Assembly: GCA_977006965.1 (NCBI GenBank)
Contig: OZ345373.1
Coordinates: forward strand, 2,356,001-2,420,000
Direction: 5' to 3'
Source: Phymatolithon calcareum
Lineage: Eukaryota; Rhodophyta; Florideophyceae; Hapalidiales
Length of the DNA: 64,000 bases
The first letter of the stretch is position 1; each line of letters opens with the position of its first letter. Below the pieces are notes generated by a model, which worked only from the letters and a program-made list of their open reading frames with translations, searched no databases and was not told where the DNA came from. Below are positions 32,138-42,366 of the stretch, one piece after another. Position numbers and translations under genes: made by a program.

Positions 32138-33830
32138 TGTTCTTGTCGAACCGTACATTATGAACACGAGTCGTCGTCCTTGCGCAGAATCGGTCCTCCT
32201 CCTTACGCTCGGAGTCTCTGTCGCACATCATTCGAGAACTGTGGCGTCATGTTGACGCTACAGTTCTTGACATCGATTCTAATTATAAGTCGACCACCGC
32301 TATTGATTGAACTGTTTCTCGTCGCGGTTTGATTTACACTGGCATGATTATCAGAGCCATTTCGCACTGGCTGTTCCACTGGCAAGACCTAGAACCCGAT
32401 GTCCTTTACTGCTGCCATCATGTAGACTTCTGCGCAGTCAGGTCACGCACGCACTCTTGGTTCGTTCGCCCATGTGAGAGTTAGAGGAAAAGATCGACTA
32501 TCCCCTTCTTATTAGTTTATGAAGTCCTAATTTGTGGACATGATACCGAGCGATGAACAAAGTATTAAATTCTGATCGAGATAGAATTTTGTATTTTGGT
32601 CCCACTTCTATTTGTCAAGAATCAAGAAGTTGAGTGCGATCTACGAAACCGCAATTAATGTCCTGATCACTGCAGCAACAAGGCAATCAATGATTCCATT
32701 GAATGCTATTGCAGGCTGCGTCGAGTTTCTTGAAATGGATGATGTGCACAGCTGAAGTTGTGCACGTCGGTGCGAGGCTATCGGCTTCGGGGGCAGCAAT
32801 GAAGTACGTGATTGCACCCGCGACGCAAAAGAGAAACTAGTTACTCCATTTTCAGTTCGTAGTCCATCAATGGATATGCGTTGTGCGCGATGCAAGAATT
32901 TTCGAGAGCAGTTTTTCTACAGAGATGTAGCATAGTGAGTCCAAAACAAATCAGAGGACGGATTCGCCACTTATGATAGAGACGGATGGCCCAGTGCTAT
33001 ATTTAAATTATGTAATTACAAATATGATATCATACTGCCCAGTATGATATATGGATTCTGAATTGCCAAAATTCTAATCCGATCATCCTTGCACTTTCTA
33101 TCATACTGGTCACAGTAAAAGATCACCAGGAGAGTACGATTCAATGGTACGGGTCTATCTCTTCAACAACGTACGGTATGAAAAACTGATCTGGTTTGCT
33201 GCACCCCAATCTGTCGTGACACACCGCGGGGTAAATCCCGGTCAAAGACTGCCGGCCAAGGACAGCGTTGGTGCTTTCATTGGACAGACGAGGAAACTAT
33301 GGTCTGGCAGAAGTGTTTTTGAGAGGTTAAGTTTAGTCGCCTTCTGCGACAGAAGTTCTGCCAGTTTTCGAGGCGAGAAGGATCACACGCTGGCAACTTT
33401 CAGAATCATTTCAGCAAAGCATAATTTTTGCTGCTGGTTGAATTTGGGGTTGTGCCTCCCGATGAGAGATTCATGTGTATTGACTCTATCACAACCTTCC
33501 ACGAAAATCTATCTAAATCATGAAGCCTACGATACGTCCAAGTTCTCAGGCGAGATGGTTAGGATAATATTTCGACAGCCCAGAATTCAATCCGGCACTC
33601 CGGCTCCTCTGACGTAAGTTCCAGCTCTTCCAACTGATCTCGTACCGTACAAACACTCTACATGGCCATAGCGCACAGTGCGGAACGAGCGTTTTACGCG
33701 TACTCCGCTTTTTGCCTTGAAGAATTGGCCAACAGTGCTTCGTACTTTGAGGTAGCGTGGAATCCTTAGCTTCGCCTTTGCATTTTCTATGATACAGCGT
33801 GAATTGTCCACGAGTCGTCTATTGGGAATT

Positions 33831-33972
33831 GATGTGAGCTGTTATCCATCATGGATATGATAACAGCTCACATCCTCGGCATGTTTATTTGAAACAGGTC
33901 AACATTTGTTTTCTGCATAGCAGAAAACAATATTCATTCAATGTTGATCTGTTTCAAAAAAACATGCTGAGG
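33831..33972. repeat. Pair of adjoining hairpins, one nested
   Basis: 33831-33874: perfect 15-bp arms (gatgtgagctgttat). 33874-33972: arms of about 33 bp (cctcggcatgttt...caacatt) enclosing a separate 9-bp-arm hairpin gttttctgc/gcagaaaac at 33908-33928. Confidence 0.9.
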
Positions 33973-34730
33973 TTGTAAATCCACCATAACATTATTTCGG
34001 CACACTCTATATCAATTGCAGTGCTCTACTTGTAATTGAAACAGGTACGGTATCCGGAAAACTGCACACTAAAGCTCCGGCAGGCGACGCATGATGCTGA
34101 ACTTTCAAATGGCCATCGATTTGGGTAGCTCGTCCTCTACGACAAGAATATTTGCGCGCAAATATAATGTTTGATACTCGATAAGGTTTCGACTCTCACC
34201 GATAAAAATCGCACATTCTAGTGACTTTCTGTTGCATCATACAGGGGAGAGAGTACGAAAACGTATCCCGGAAGTACTGTAGAAAAACGAAAACTGCGTA
34301 GAAAACCCTCCACCCATTGCTACACAAGAAGAATACTAGTTGAATTCTCTCACGGGCTCTCGAATGTTCTCTCGAGTTCGGCACGCTGCCGTGTAAAAAT
34401 TCCAATGCGGAGCTTTCAGTGCAACCACTCTGGCGTTTACTACTGGTCACATTTCATTTTCTGTGACCAGTGCTTCTACTTGAATTATGGACTGCAGTTC
34501 TCCTAAACGCAAGTTCTGTCCAAATCCCTGTTCTTGATTGGCTGGGACATTGCGGTCATGGTTATTGGTCAGCAATGAGCTTCTTCAAACGGCGATCGCT
34601 CGAACGAGATTCAATCGCGATGCCGCGGGAGGACTAATACACTTCATTCTAATAATAATATCACAGCCGCAGAAATTGCATTGGCGATGCACAGGCAGAG
34701 AAAACGCTTGACAGAGCGGCACCTGGGAGT

Positions 34731-35469
34731 GTACAGATCTTCGATAACAACGTTGCCAGCAACCAACACAGCCTGATCGACACACTACTTAACCACTCCA
34801 AACGCACCTCAACTCTAACCTCATCCCCCATTAAGCTTATCCCCTTCAGCACAATCACACCTTGCAAACTACCCATCAGTACACATCAATCTTCCCCCCC
34901 CCCCCAACCTGCAGCACGCATCACAACACCGCTTCTCCTGCACAACTAGAACCATGTCGTCTCGCACCGCCTTCATGAGCATGTCCGCCGTGACCCCAGT
35001 GCGCACGAAGCGCGACTTTGCTGCCGCACTCCCCCGTCGTCCTGCACCAGAAGAGCTCGTCGTGGTATCATTCGTACAGCGCGGTTGCCGGGCGTGTCGC
35101 TACGCATCACACCATTTCGAACGTCTTGCAGAGGAAGTTGATCGAAACCGCGTCCGTTTCCTCCAACTCGACATCGGTGAGCGCGATACACAGGCGCTGT
35201 GTCGAGATCTTGGCGTCGAAGCTGTACCTGCATTTCACTTTTACTCATATCGACAAGGCGAAGACGCCGGTGTTGGATGTCTGGATACTGTCGTCGGGCC
35301 TACCAATGTCGGAAAGGTGCGGGACCGCGTGATTGAGTTTTCTTCTGAAGAGTTCGATATTGAGGAGTACGCTTTTGCTTGAGCGACCGGATTTCGAGGT
35401 CAGAATAGCAGTAAGAAACGACTGGAAAGGGACCTGCACTTCATTCGTGCCGCGATGTGGTCATTGGAT
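34731..35469 (+). repeat. Right arm of inverted duplication (thioredoxin-like gene)
   Basis: 739 bp, the same length as the left arm. A handful of differences are visible, all outside the coding sequence (for example in the C run, 12 bases here, and downstream of the stop). Confidence 0.95.
34954..35382 (+). CDS. Thioredoxin-like protein, copy 2
   Basis: The 142-aa product is identical to that of 30719-31147: CRAC redox motif (C45, C48), cis-proline P92, short basic leader. The ATG follows a C-rich leader (aactagaaccATGtcg). Both copies carry the same 223 bp upstream, so both probably use the same core promoter. Nothing here tells which copy is ancestral. Confidence 0.85.
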   Translation: MSSRTAFMSMSAVTPVRTKRDFAAALPRRPAPEELVVVSFVQRGCRACRYASHHFERLAEEVDRNRVRFLQLDIGERDTQALCRDLGVEAVPAFHFYSYRQGEDAGVGCLDTVVGPTNVGKVRDRVIEFSSEEFDIEEYAFA

Positions 35470-36650
35470 ACGGCTGGTGGACGCGGAGTGAAAAGGAAGA
35501 TCCCACGAGGCGGATCCCCACATGGAAAAAGACCATGATTTTTGAGATTGCGAGGGTCCAAAGAGCATTATCAGCTTCAAGCTAGATTGTTTAATAGTAG
35601 ATCTAGCGAATAGGAGCTTAGCCTGTTTAAATTTAAATAAAGAAAAGATCTGAACGTGCCTACCATAGAGACCACTACCCGAACTTCGTTCAGTCGGCTC
35701 ATATGTGTCCAGCATACCTGCTTCGCGGTAGACTGCGCGAGAGCCATCTTCTTTCTCTTACAAGAGGAAGCGGATGGTCCGGAATTTGACCCTCTTTGAT
35801 GACTTTCAATTAGCACTCGCAACATAGCTCCTGAAATTTTGTCGTTTTAAGTTTCCGTTGCTGATGCGATCCTTCCTTCCTGAGCAGTACTGTTGAGGAC
35901 AATAATACCGCGAGTTGAATGAACGCAGAGCAAGAGCTACGTTGCTGTCAGTCGTGTATGCTGTGCAAGTAAATTTCTTTCGAGTGCTTTTTGAGAATTG
36001 GTCTACTGCTGATGTGAGCGGGTGAGGTTGTCACGGTGCTGTGTTAGTCGTTTCTGTTAAGGCGCGGGAAGACTCCCACTTAAGCTGGCGTGAAGCGCCA
36101 GTGGAAGAAGTAGAGCCATCGATCGCGGGACTGTACACTCGCTGTAAGTTGTGTTTCCATGTGGCGCTCGGTTTCTTTGACCGTTCATCAAGTCTAAAGT
36201 ACGGACTTTCTTGCCGGTTGTGCAAGCGTCGAGCGGGCTATCCGATCGGATGTTTGGAAGTGTTGAAGCGATACGGCGACAAGTAATGTTGTGACTTCTT
36301 TCCACGTTTGTGCTGTGCGCCTTGCTGTCTGTGTGCTGTCAAGCGCTGTAATGGTATACCCAACAGTACTACATTGCCACTGCTTACTCGGTGAAGCAAC
36401 CGTACTGGCTGGAGCAACGAAGGCGCTATCATGGCACCTATGCTAGGCTACGTTACGCGGAGAAATGAACACGGAGCCAGACCTAAAACAACGAGCAAGA
36501 TCTCGTTATGAAGATAAGCGATATGCCTCTTCCGCAAGATCGTCTCTAGTGACATGATGTCAACGCCCTTGGTCGGTAGGGCCCACACGTGTACCACGTT
36601 GCGTGCTATGCTAGGTTACGATATACTGCACGAACAAATGTCAAGTGAGA

Positions 36651-36771
36651 TCTGTGCTCGGATCACCGAGCAACAAAAGCTTGTTAAACGTAATACAAAG
36701 AACACACAATCATTATGAGTTCTTTGTATTATGTTTAACGAACGTTTGTTGCTCGATGATCCGTGCACAGA
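36651..36771. repeat. 121-bp hairpin with 53-bp imperfect arms
   Basis: The left arm begins tctgtgctcggatca; the right arm ends tgatccgtgcacaga. About 6 mismatches in 53 pairs, with a loop of about 15 nt. Size and mismatch level resemble a pre-miRNA, but also a small MITE. Confidence 0.85.
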
Positions 36772-36772
36772 T

Positions 36773-36805
36773 GGTATCGAGGCGTCGTGATGACGCCTCG
36801 ATACC
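36773..36805. repeat. Perfect 14-bp-arm hairpin
   Basis: ggtatcgaggcgtc, a 5-nt loop, then the exact complement; starts 2 bp after the larger hairpin. Confidence 0.9.
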
Positions 36806-36861
36806 CGGGGTCGTCCACTGCCAACTATAGCGGAGTTCCGCAACTGAGATAGGATTACATG

Positions 36862-36980
36862 AGATCCAAAAAATTTTCTACCGCCCTTCTGGCGGTACGT
36901 TTTCGTGAGCTACGCAAAGGTAGCTAGCAACTGAGAAAGCCTTGCTCATATTTTCAGAAGTCTGTAGAGCTTTTTTTAAC
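36862..36980 (+). repeat. LINE 3'-UTR repeat copy
   Basis: 'cccttctggcggtacgttttcgtgagctacgcaaaggtag' in consecutive short blocks: the first half matches 27340-27370, the second half matches 27820-27900. Confidence 0.6.
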
Positions 36981-38137
36981 TAAGAATCCATGTACCAGTC
37001 GAGACAAAATGGTCTGTCGATTGCCACCTTCTAAGATCTTAGAGGTTATCGCTTTTTCGCTGCGTCCAGATTACGCAACGAAAAGGGCGATTTAGGTACA
37101 AAATATGATAACCATAGTTTAGGGGTGTGAAACGCACTTCTCTTGCGACCGACATCCGATGTGAAGTCAACCAGCGGCTAAAAACCGCACACCCGATGGC
37201 CAAAAACACTCGCAATTCGAACGCCAGCCATACTGTTAGAATCTGTACAGTATCCGCTATCCCATGCACTGGGCCTTGGCGCTATTAAGATCGTAGCGGA
37301 TTTAAAATTTGGCGCCACCCCGTATTCCTGTGTCCCGGTTTTGACATGGATTCTTTGTTAAAAGCCCTGCAGACTTATGATAAAAGTGCTGCATTGCCAA
37401 TTTTTTGTCGAGATTCTGGAACGAAGTTCAATATAGCGGCAGAGCGTATATCTTTGCGTTCTCTCAGCATTTCTTTACTTCAAAAACCACTGTCGAATTG
37501 TTTGGCAAAAAGCAGTGCGAAAATGGTTCCACCCCCATTTACTATATCATTATGGATCCTTTAACAAGGCTATTGTCCAAATCAGAATGAAACTTGTGGG
37601 CATCTTTCTGCACTGTGTATTATACTGTGCTTTTCCCTAACTATGCCCAGCAGCCTTTCGATGATGTAAATTAAACTTTTCTCCTATCTATTCTATCTTT
37701 TGTGGCAAAGACATCTTCTTCCGCACCTCCAGGTTGCAACGCGTTTCGTAGCAGAGAAACTATAGGCTTCTTTAGCCCACGCACCAGAGTGCACTACGAG
37801 GACTTCGATATCGAATAACCAACTGATTTCAAACTGTACCCTCATGGTGGCCTTCTTTAGGCATGGATTGAGCGGGGACACAATTTCGAACGACCCAATG
37901 TGCAAAGCATGTAATTCTGACTTTTACGTATTGGTGGACGTTACGTCTCTATTCGCAAACTTATTGGCGGAATGGGTATGAAGACCGTAGAAGAGTTATG
38001 CCGTGAGAGACCCCTAGCCGTACCCAAATTTATGAACAATGAGAAGCTGATGCAGAACAGCTCTAGGCGCTCGCCTTCTGTGTGAGTAATCTTTTCGCAA
38101 TAAAGAACGAAAGAGATATCGAGGGATGCCAAGGTTG

Positions 38138-38176
38138 CGTTCTCCAAGTCTGTGTACTACACGTACTTGGAGAACG
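38138..38176. repeat. Perfect 12-bp-arm hairpin
   Basis: cgttctccaagt and its exact complement, with a 15-nt loop. Confidence 0.85.
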
Positions 38177-38340
38177 TGTAGTTTCCCATGGAACCGTGTC
38201 TGCCCCGCCTAGTGCAAGACACTTAGGTGACAAGAAGACGTAAGAAATGCGTTTGGTATGACTCTCGCATTATATTCAGTCATCTGTTGCGTAGACTTCG
38301 ACTGATAGTAGATGAGTCCGCCGGAAATGCCATGTACGCC

Positions 38341-38415
38341 GGAGATAGAGTGCCGACCAGTAGAGGAGCCCTGTGAGGGGTGAGCAAGAAGAATACTGGT
38401 TGGCACTCTACCTCC
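38341..38415. repeat. Hairpin, 22-bp arms
   Basis: The left arm ggagatagagtgccgaccag ta pairs with 38394-38415 with two mismatches. Confidence 0.85.
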
Positions 38416-38544
38416 GAATTTGATCAACTGTTTCCTTAAATATGGCCCGACTGGTATTTCTATATCCACGGAGTACGTAACGCAAGTTTTCTAGTGCAAA
38501 GATGCTATCGAGAACAACGGAGAGACGAATAGCCGACGAAGCCA

Positions 38545-38712
38545 GGACACCCACCATCGACGTGGTAATGCATCAATCTTTGGTGACGTATCTGGACTAG
38601 ACGTGAAAGCCGCAGTCAAACTCGCTAACGATAGGAGAGAATGGAAGAAACTTAGGACCTCGAATCGCTGCTAGTCCCACTCGGGGAAAAAATAAAATGA
38701 ATGAATGAACGG
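38545..38712 (+). pseudogene. LINE ORF C-terminal relic with tail
   Basis: One frame reads FGDVSGLDVKAAVKLANDRR then EWKKL before a stop; 'LA.DR..W..L' is a common C-terminus of LINE ORF2 proteins. A short 3' UTR and an aaaataaaatgaatgaatga tail follow, which fits target-primed integration. Confidence 0.55.
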
Positions 38713-39107
38713 AGTACGTGTACTAGCTGTAAGCTATCACTACCGAGATTAAGTCTGTACTACAGACCTAGTAGTCGCACGGGCTAAGTCATCAGGATGC
38801 GTCACACATTGTCTTCTGTCCATGTCTAGAGAATGCTGTATTTGTCTCACGGATTGCGACGGAATTGGGTCGTTACTACCTAATATGAAAAGTAGATGGA
38901 CGTGTTCTGTATACACTACACGTCCAGGTGAGCCCCAATTACAAACTATGTCTCGTAGTTAGATCCTATTGATGTCCGCGCAATTGGCAAATGGGTTCAT
39001 GCCATGTTATCCAATACAACAACGCCAACACTCTTCCTCTCTCAGCTCAAAGTTGCCAGATAAAGCCCGCTCCAAGTAGCAACGAATTGTGACTTGCAAC
39101 TTCCGCG

Positions 39108-40514
39108 ATGGCCACTGCACTCGTCATCATGGCCGGCTCGCGCGGAGACCATGAACCACTGCTCGCGCTCGCGACCGCAATGGCGGAATCGCGATGGTTC
39201 GCTCTTGTTCATGTGGTCGTGCAATCCGATTGCGCCCATCTCATCCCCGTACATGCGAACATTGTGGCACACCACCTTAACATCACCAACGCCGATTCCA
39301 TCTCAGCATACTTCTCTGCATACAACAAAGCTACGGGTACCGACGTAGAGCGACAACAAGTTGCCCGTGGTGCATTCATCTCCAATTTAATCGCACCGAC
39401 CGCTCCCGCCCTCCGCCAAATTGCGCGGGAAGCTAATGCGACGCTTATCGTCGCAACGTCACTCATCGGACTCGCCGCGGCCTGTGTTGCACACGTACTA
39501 CGCGTCCCGATGACCCTCGTTAACCTGCAGCCGAACACCCCGACACATATCTACCCCTACCACATGCTGGACAAAACGTCCGCCATCGAGGCGAGTGCCG
39601 CCGTCGCCGCGCTACGCGATTCCGATGTGCAACATTCGGCACTGGACACCGCAGCAGCGACGGGAATTTTACATACATATCGACCGCGCGCCACGATGCA
39701 CTTCGCATCTCTGCCTTTTCTCAATACGTTCCGTGACGACCACGGCGTAGCAGTGCTGTCTGAAGGAGATGTGCAGCGCTACATATCTGGCACGATGGAC
39801 AGCGTGCATATCCTTAACGCATACTCGCATCATCTCATCCCTCCAAGTCCACACTGGCCGCGCACAGTGCACAATTCGCCGTCACTTGCTGCCGGCTACA
39901 TTCCACCCGGCTGGTCCTCCTCCGAGCGCTGTCGGAAGCTTGTGGACTATCTGGCGTTGGGACCACCACCGATATGTCTTTCCTTCGGGTCAATGCCTCT
40001 CAATAATGCGACCATGACAACACGAGCGTTAATTACGGCTTGTCGCGCCGCCGATGTAGAGCGCGTGCTGATCATCCCCGGCGTGGCCGACCTCGGCCCA
40101 AAGCATCTGGCGGCGGAGGACGACGAGCTGCTGCAGTGGGTGGGAAAGCATGTGTACGTCGCAGAAGAGGCTGCACAATATAGTTGGCTGCTACCACGGT
40201 GTCAAGCAATAGTTTGCCATGGCGGCGCGGGCACCGTTGGAGCCGCTGTGCATGCTGGTATCCCGATCATTGTCGCGCCTTATGGAGTCGATCAGTACTT
40301 CTGGGGCGATTTGGTGCAGCGTATTGGCATCGGGGCAGTTGCGGAACCTAATTTGCAGACGGCTGACGCTGGATCGTTTGCAAAGGCAATCAAGGACGCG
40401 CTCCGCCCTGATGTCACGAAACGGGCGGCGGAGATGGGGATGCAGGTTCGAGATGAGGGGGATGGTGCGAGAATTGCAAGTGAAATTTTGGGGAAGATTG
40501 TGTCCGACGGTTAG
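39108..40514 (+). CDS. UDP-glycosyltransferase, sterol-glucosyltransferase (UGT80/GT28)-like
   Basis: 468 aa, intronless. GT-B fold. The N-terminal acceptor domain opens with VIMAGSRGDHEP (7-17, the GSRGDVxP-type loop). The C-terminal donor domain has LSFGSMP (291-297), CHGGAGTVGAAVHAGIP (370-386) and VAPYGVDQYFWGD (389-401). The HGGAGT...DQ.FWG signature is that of UDP-sugar:sterol 3-O-glucosyltransferases and related macrolide/lipid transferases. A role in steryl or other lipid glucoside formation is likely; the exact acceptor is unproven. No transmembrane segment or PH/GRAM domain, so it is probably cytosolic or peripheral. Confidence 0.9.
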   Translation: MATALVIMAGSRGDHEPLLALATAMAESRWFALVHVVVQSDCAHLIPVHANIVAHHLNITNADSISAYFSAYNKATGTDVERQQVARGAFISNLIAPTAPALRQIAREANATLIVATSLIGLAAACVAHVLRVPMTLVNLQPNTPTHIYPYHMLDKTSAIEASAAVAALRDSDVQHSALDTAAATGILHTYRPRATMHFASLPFLNTFRDDHGVAVLSEGDVQRYISGTMDSVHILNAYSHHLIPPSPHWPRTVHNSPSLAAGYIPPGWSSSERCRKLVDYLALGPPPICLSFGSMPLNNATMTTRALITACRAADVERVLIIPGVADLGPKHLAAEDDELLQWVGKHVYVAEEAAQYSWLLPRCQAIVCHGGAGTVGAAVHAGIPIIVAPYGVDQYFWGDLVQRIGIGAVAEPNLQTADAGSFAKAIKDALRPDVTKRAAEMGMQVRDEGDGARIASEILGKIVSDG

Positions 40515-42359
40515 GTTTACTCAACTCAGTCTTTGTCGGCGCAGTTTGGTAGCTTGTGGTCGAGACAGCAGGCATGCAAATCCATGAGGTCTAGACGATA
40601 GCATCGAACGAAGGCAGTGTCTATTGCTTGCAGCACCTAAATTGAAGATTATGTCAAGAGCGTCTGATTGTTGTGTTCTAGTGCGTGCGATGATGTTTCT
40701 CGCCGGACGCAAAAGTTCAATGAACAACTGACTAAGGAGGCGGTCAACAGTTCCTGTCATTCTCGGAAGCTCCGCCGTTAACATAGTCCTGAGCTGCTCG
40801 ACTTGAGCAGTGGTGACGGGATTCTCCCGACGCCTGCTATGTTGAAGAGGAAAACCAAGGAGCTTATCTTCAACCGAATGGCATGTAAAACAACTGCAAA
40901 GAACGTTGATCCAAAAACAGTAACGATCCGCGCCATCATGTGGCAAATGCCTTTGGAGCGCTTTTACATTCTTGTTTAGTACTTTGTCACGTAGAATGTT
41001 TTTCACATTGACATTGATTCATTCGGCGTCACTGGTAGTGAATGAATGAAAGAATTGTGCTATGGTGTCCAGTAATGGTGTTGTCCTCATTTGAGGAGCA
41101 ACAATACCGAAACTGAGAATTTCCCGTGTAATCGTAGCGACAACCATTCACGATTTATCTACGTTGAGAAGGGCAAGAGCACGTCCGCGGTGCAGGATTC
41201 TTGCTTTTGCGAGCATCTTAGCACTTTAATCTGACTTCATCGGCACGAGAATGCTATAAGCATAACGCGCACACACGGGGTGCGATGAGGGACGAACATA
41301 CAAAGCGTGCATGCGCGTGCGCGGCGCGATGGGGACCGCGAAAAGCGTAAGATTCAGGGCGCGAGCTCTACAGTACCAAACGGTACTGTAGTGTTGTTGC
41401 TTCGAAAGGCAATAGCGACAGATGCTGTAGTAACTACGTAAGTATAGAAAATTTTTCCTTCATTTCGCTTCTGTTTCTTTGCACAGGCCAATTAATGTTC
41501 GTTTCGGCTTTCTTTACGACCTCGAGCTCTGCTTTCCTGAGTTCATTTCGCTCTCTTCTCCACATTTCCATCTCGTGTTGGTTGGTTGATTTGTCACGCT
41601 TGCTTTCTAGTCTTTGCTGACTCGTGTATCTCGTTCCTGCTCTCTTCAACACCTGGCCTGAGTGGTCGTGAATTTTTTACGAACGAACGAAGTATACCAA
41701 AGGTACTATAGATGAAAACTCCTACTGTAGCTTTTGTTCGTATAACAATATTTCTTGATTAATTCGTGGGGTCTCTCAGCGGAGGAAGAAAGTACAGTAG
41801 TAGGCTCCCTCTCTTTCTTCCACCTCAATCTGGTTGGTCATGGCTCGCTGCACGATTTGAAGCGATCTCGCGATATCTTCAAAGTTGCTTCTGCTCTGAA
41901 CAAAAGTCTGTTCAGGATGCCTCACGTTTCCTTTGGGTGCAAGCAGGACATGCACATGCCCTGCATTCATTCATTGTGAACACGGCATCTGTCTGTCAAG
42001 ATATCGATCGATTCACTTGATTCCCAGAAATCTACCCTCGTACGAGACATTAGTTGTTTCTACCGTGATGCTGCGGCACGGCACGGCACGGAAGTGGCGG
42101 CGCACTCTGGAGGATGTTGAAGGCGACAGGACCACCGATCTTTCTACTGTGCACATCGTTTGGTTCAATCAAACAGGTAGTGTAAAAGGGGACCTGCAGA
42201 TTGCGGCAGCACTTCTGTCGTACAATGTCTGTCGACTGTGAAAGGGAGAAATGCATTGCATTGCTATAACTACGATGAAAAAAGTAAGTACATACGGCAT
42301 GACCGACTTTACTGTGCAATGGTCTTCATGACCTTACCAGCGACTCAACTCAACTCAAC
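40515..42359. other. Intergenic
   Basis: A perfect 10-bp-arm hairpin at 41368-41391 (ctacagtacc, 4-nt loop). A minus-strand frame of 161 codons at 40521-41006 has no recognised similarity. Ends in an ACTCA pentanucleotide microsatellite at 42343-42366. Confidence 0.5.
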
Positions 42360-42366
42360 TCAACTC
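42343..42366. repeat. ACTCA pentanucleotide microsatellite
   Basis: Nearly five units; it overlaps the stop codon of the USP gene (42360-42362). Confidence 0.85.

Larger units (their letters stand above)
31371..34730. other. Spacer between inverted thioredoxin genes, hairpin-rich
   Basis: The outer parts (about 31371-31690 and about 34410-34730) are diverged inverted copies of each other. The middle holds many short hairpins: 31621-31649, 31772-31798, 32054-32085, 32090-32137, 32235-32267, 33027-33050, 33104-33129, 33831-33972 and 34442-34471. A 179-codon frame at 31793-32332 crosses four hairpins and is not credible. Confidence 0.7.
35470..39107. other. Gene-free block with hairpins and LINE scraps
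   Basis: Holds the paired hairpins 36651-36805, a LINE 3'-UTR repeat (36862-36980), hairpins 38138-38176 and 38341-38415, and a LINE C-terminal relic (38545-38712). The frames at 37346-37590 match nothing. Confidence 0.6.

Noticed and set aside
31793-32332. 179-codon frame in the thioredoxin spacer
   Set aside because: It passes through four hairpins including the 48-bp palindrome; inverted repeats tend to create open frames by symmetry.
40521-41006. 161-codon minus-strand frame just after the UGT gene
   Set aside because: No recognisable domain, no promoter signal, and it abuts the 3' end of a solid gene; a chance frame is the simpler reading.
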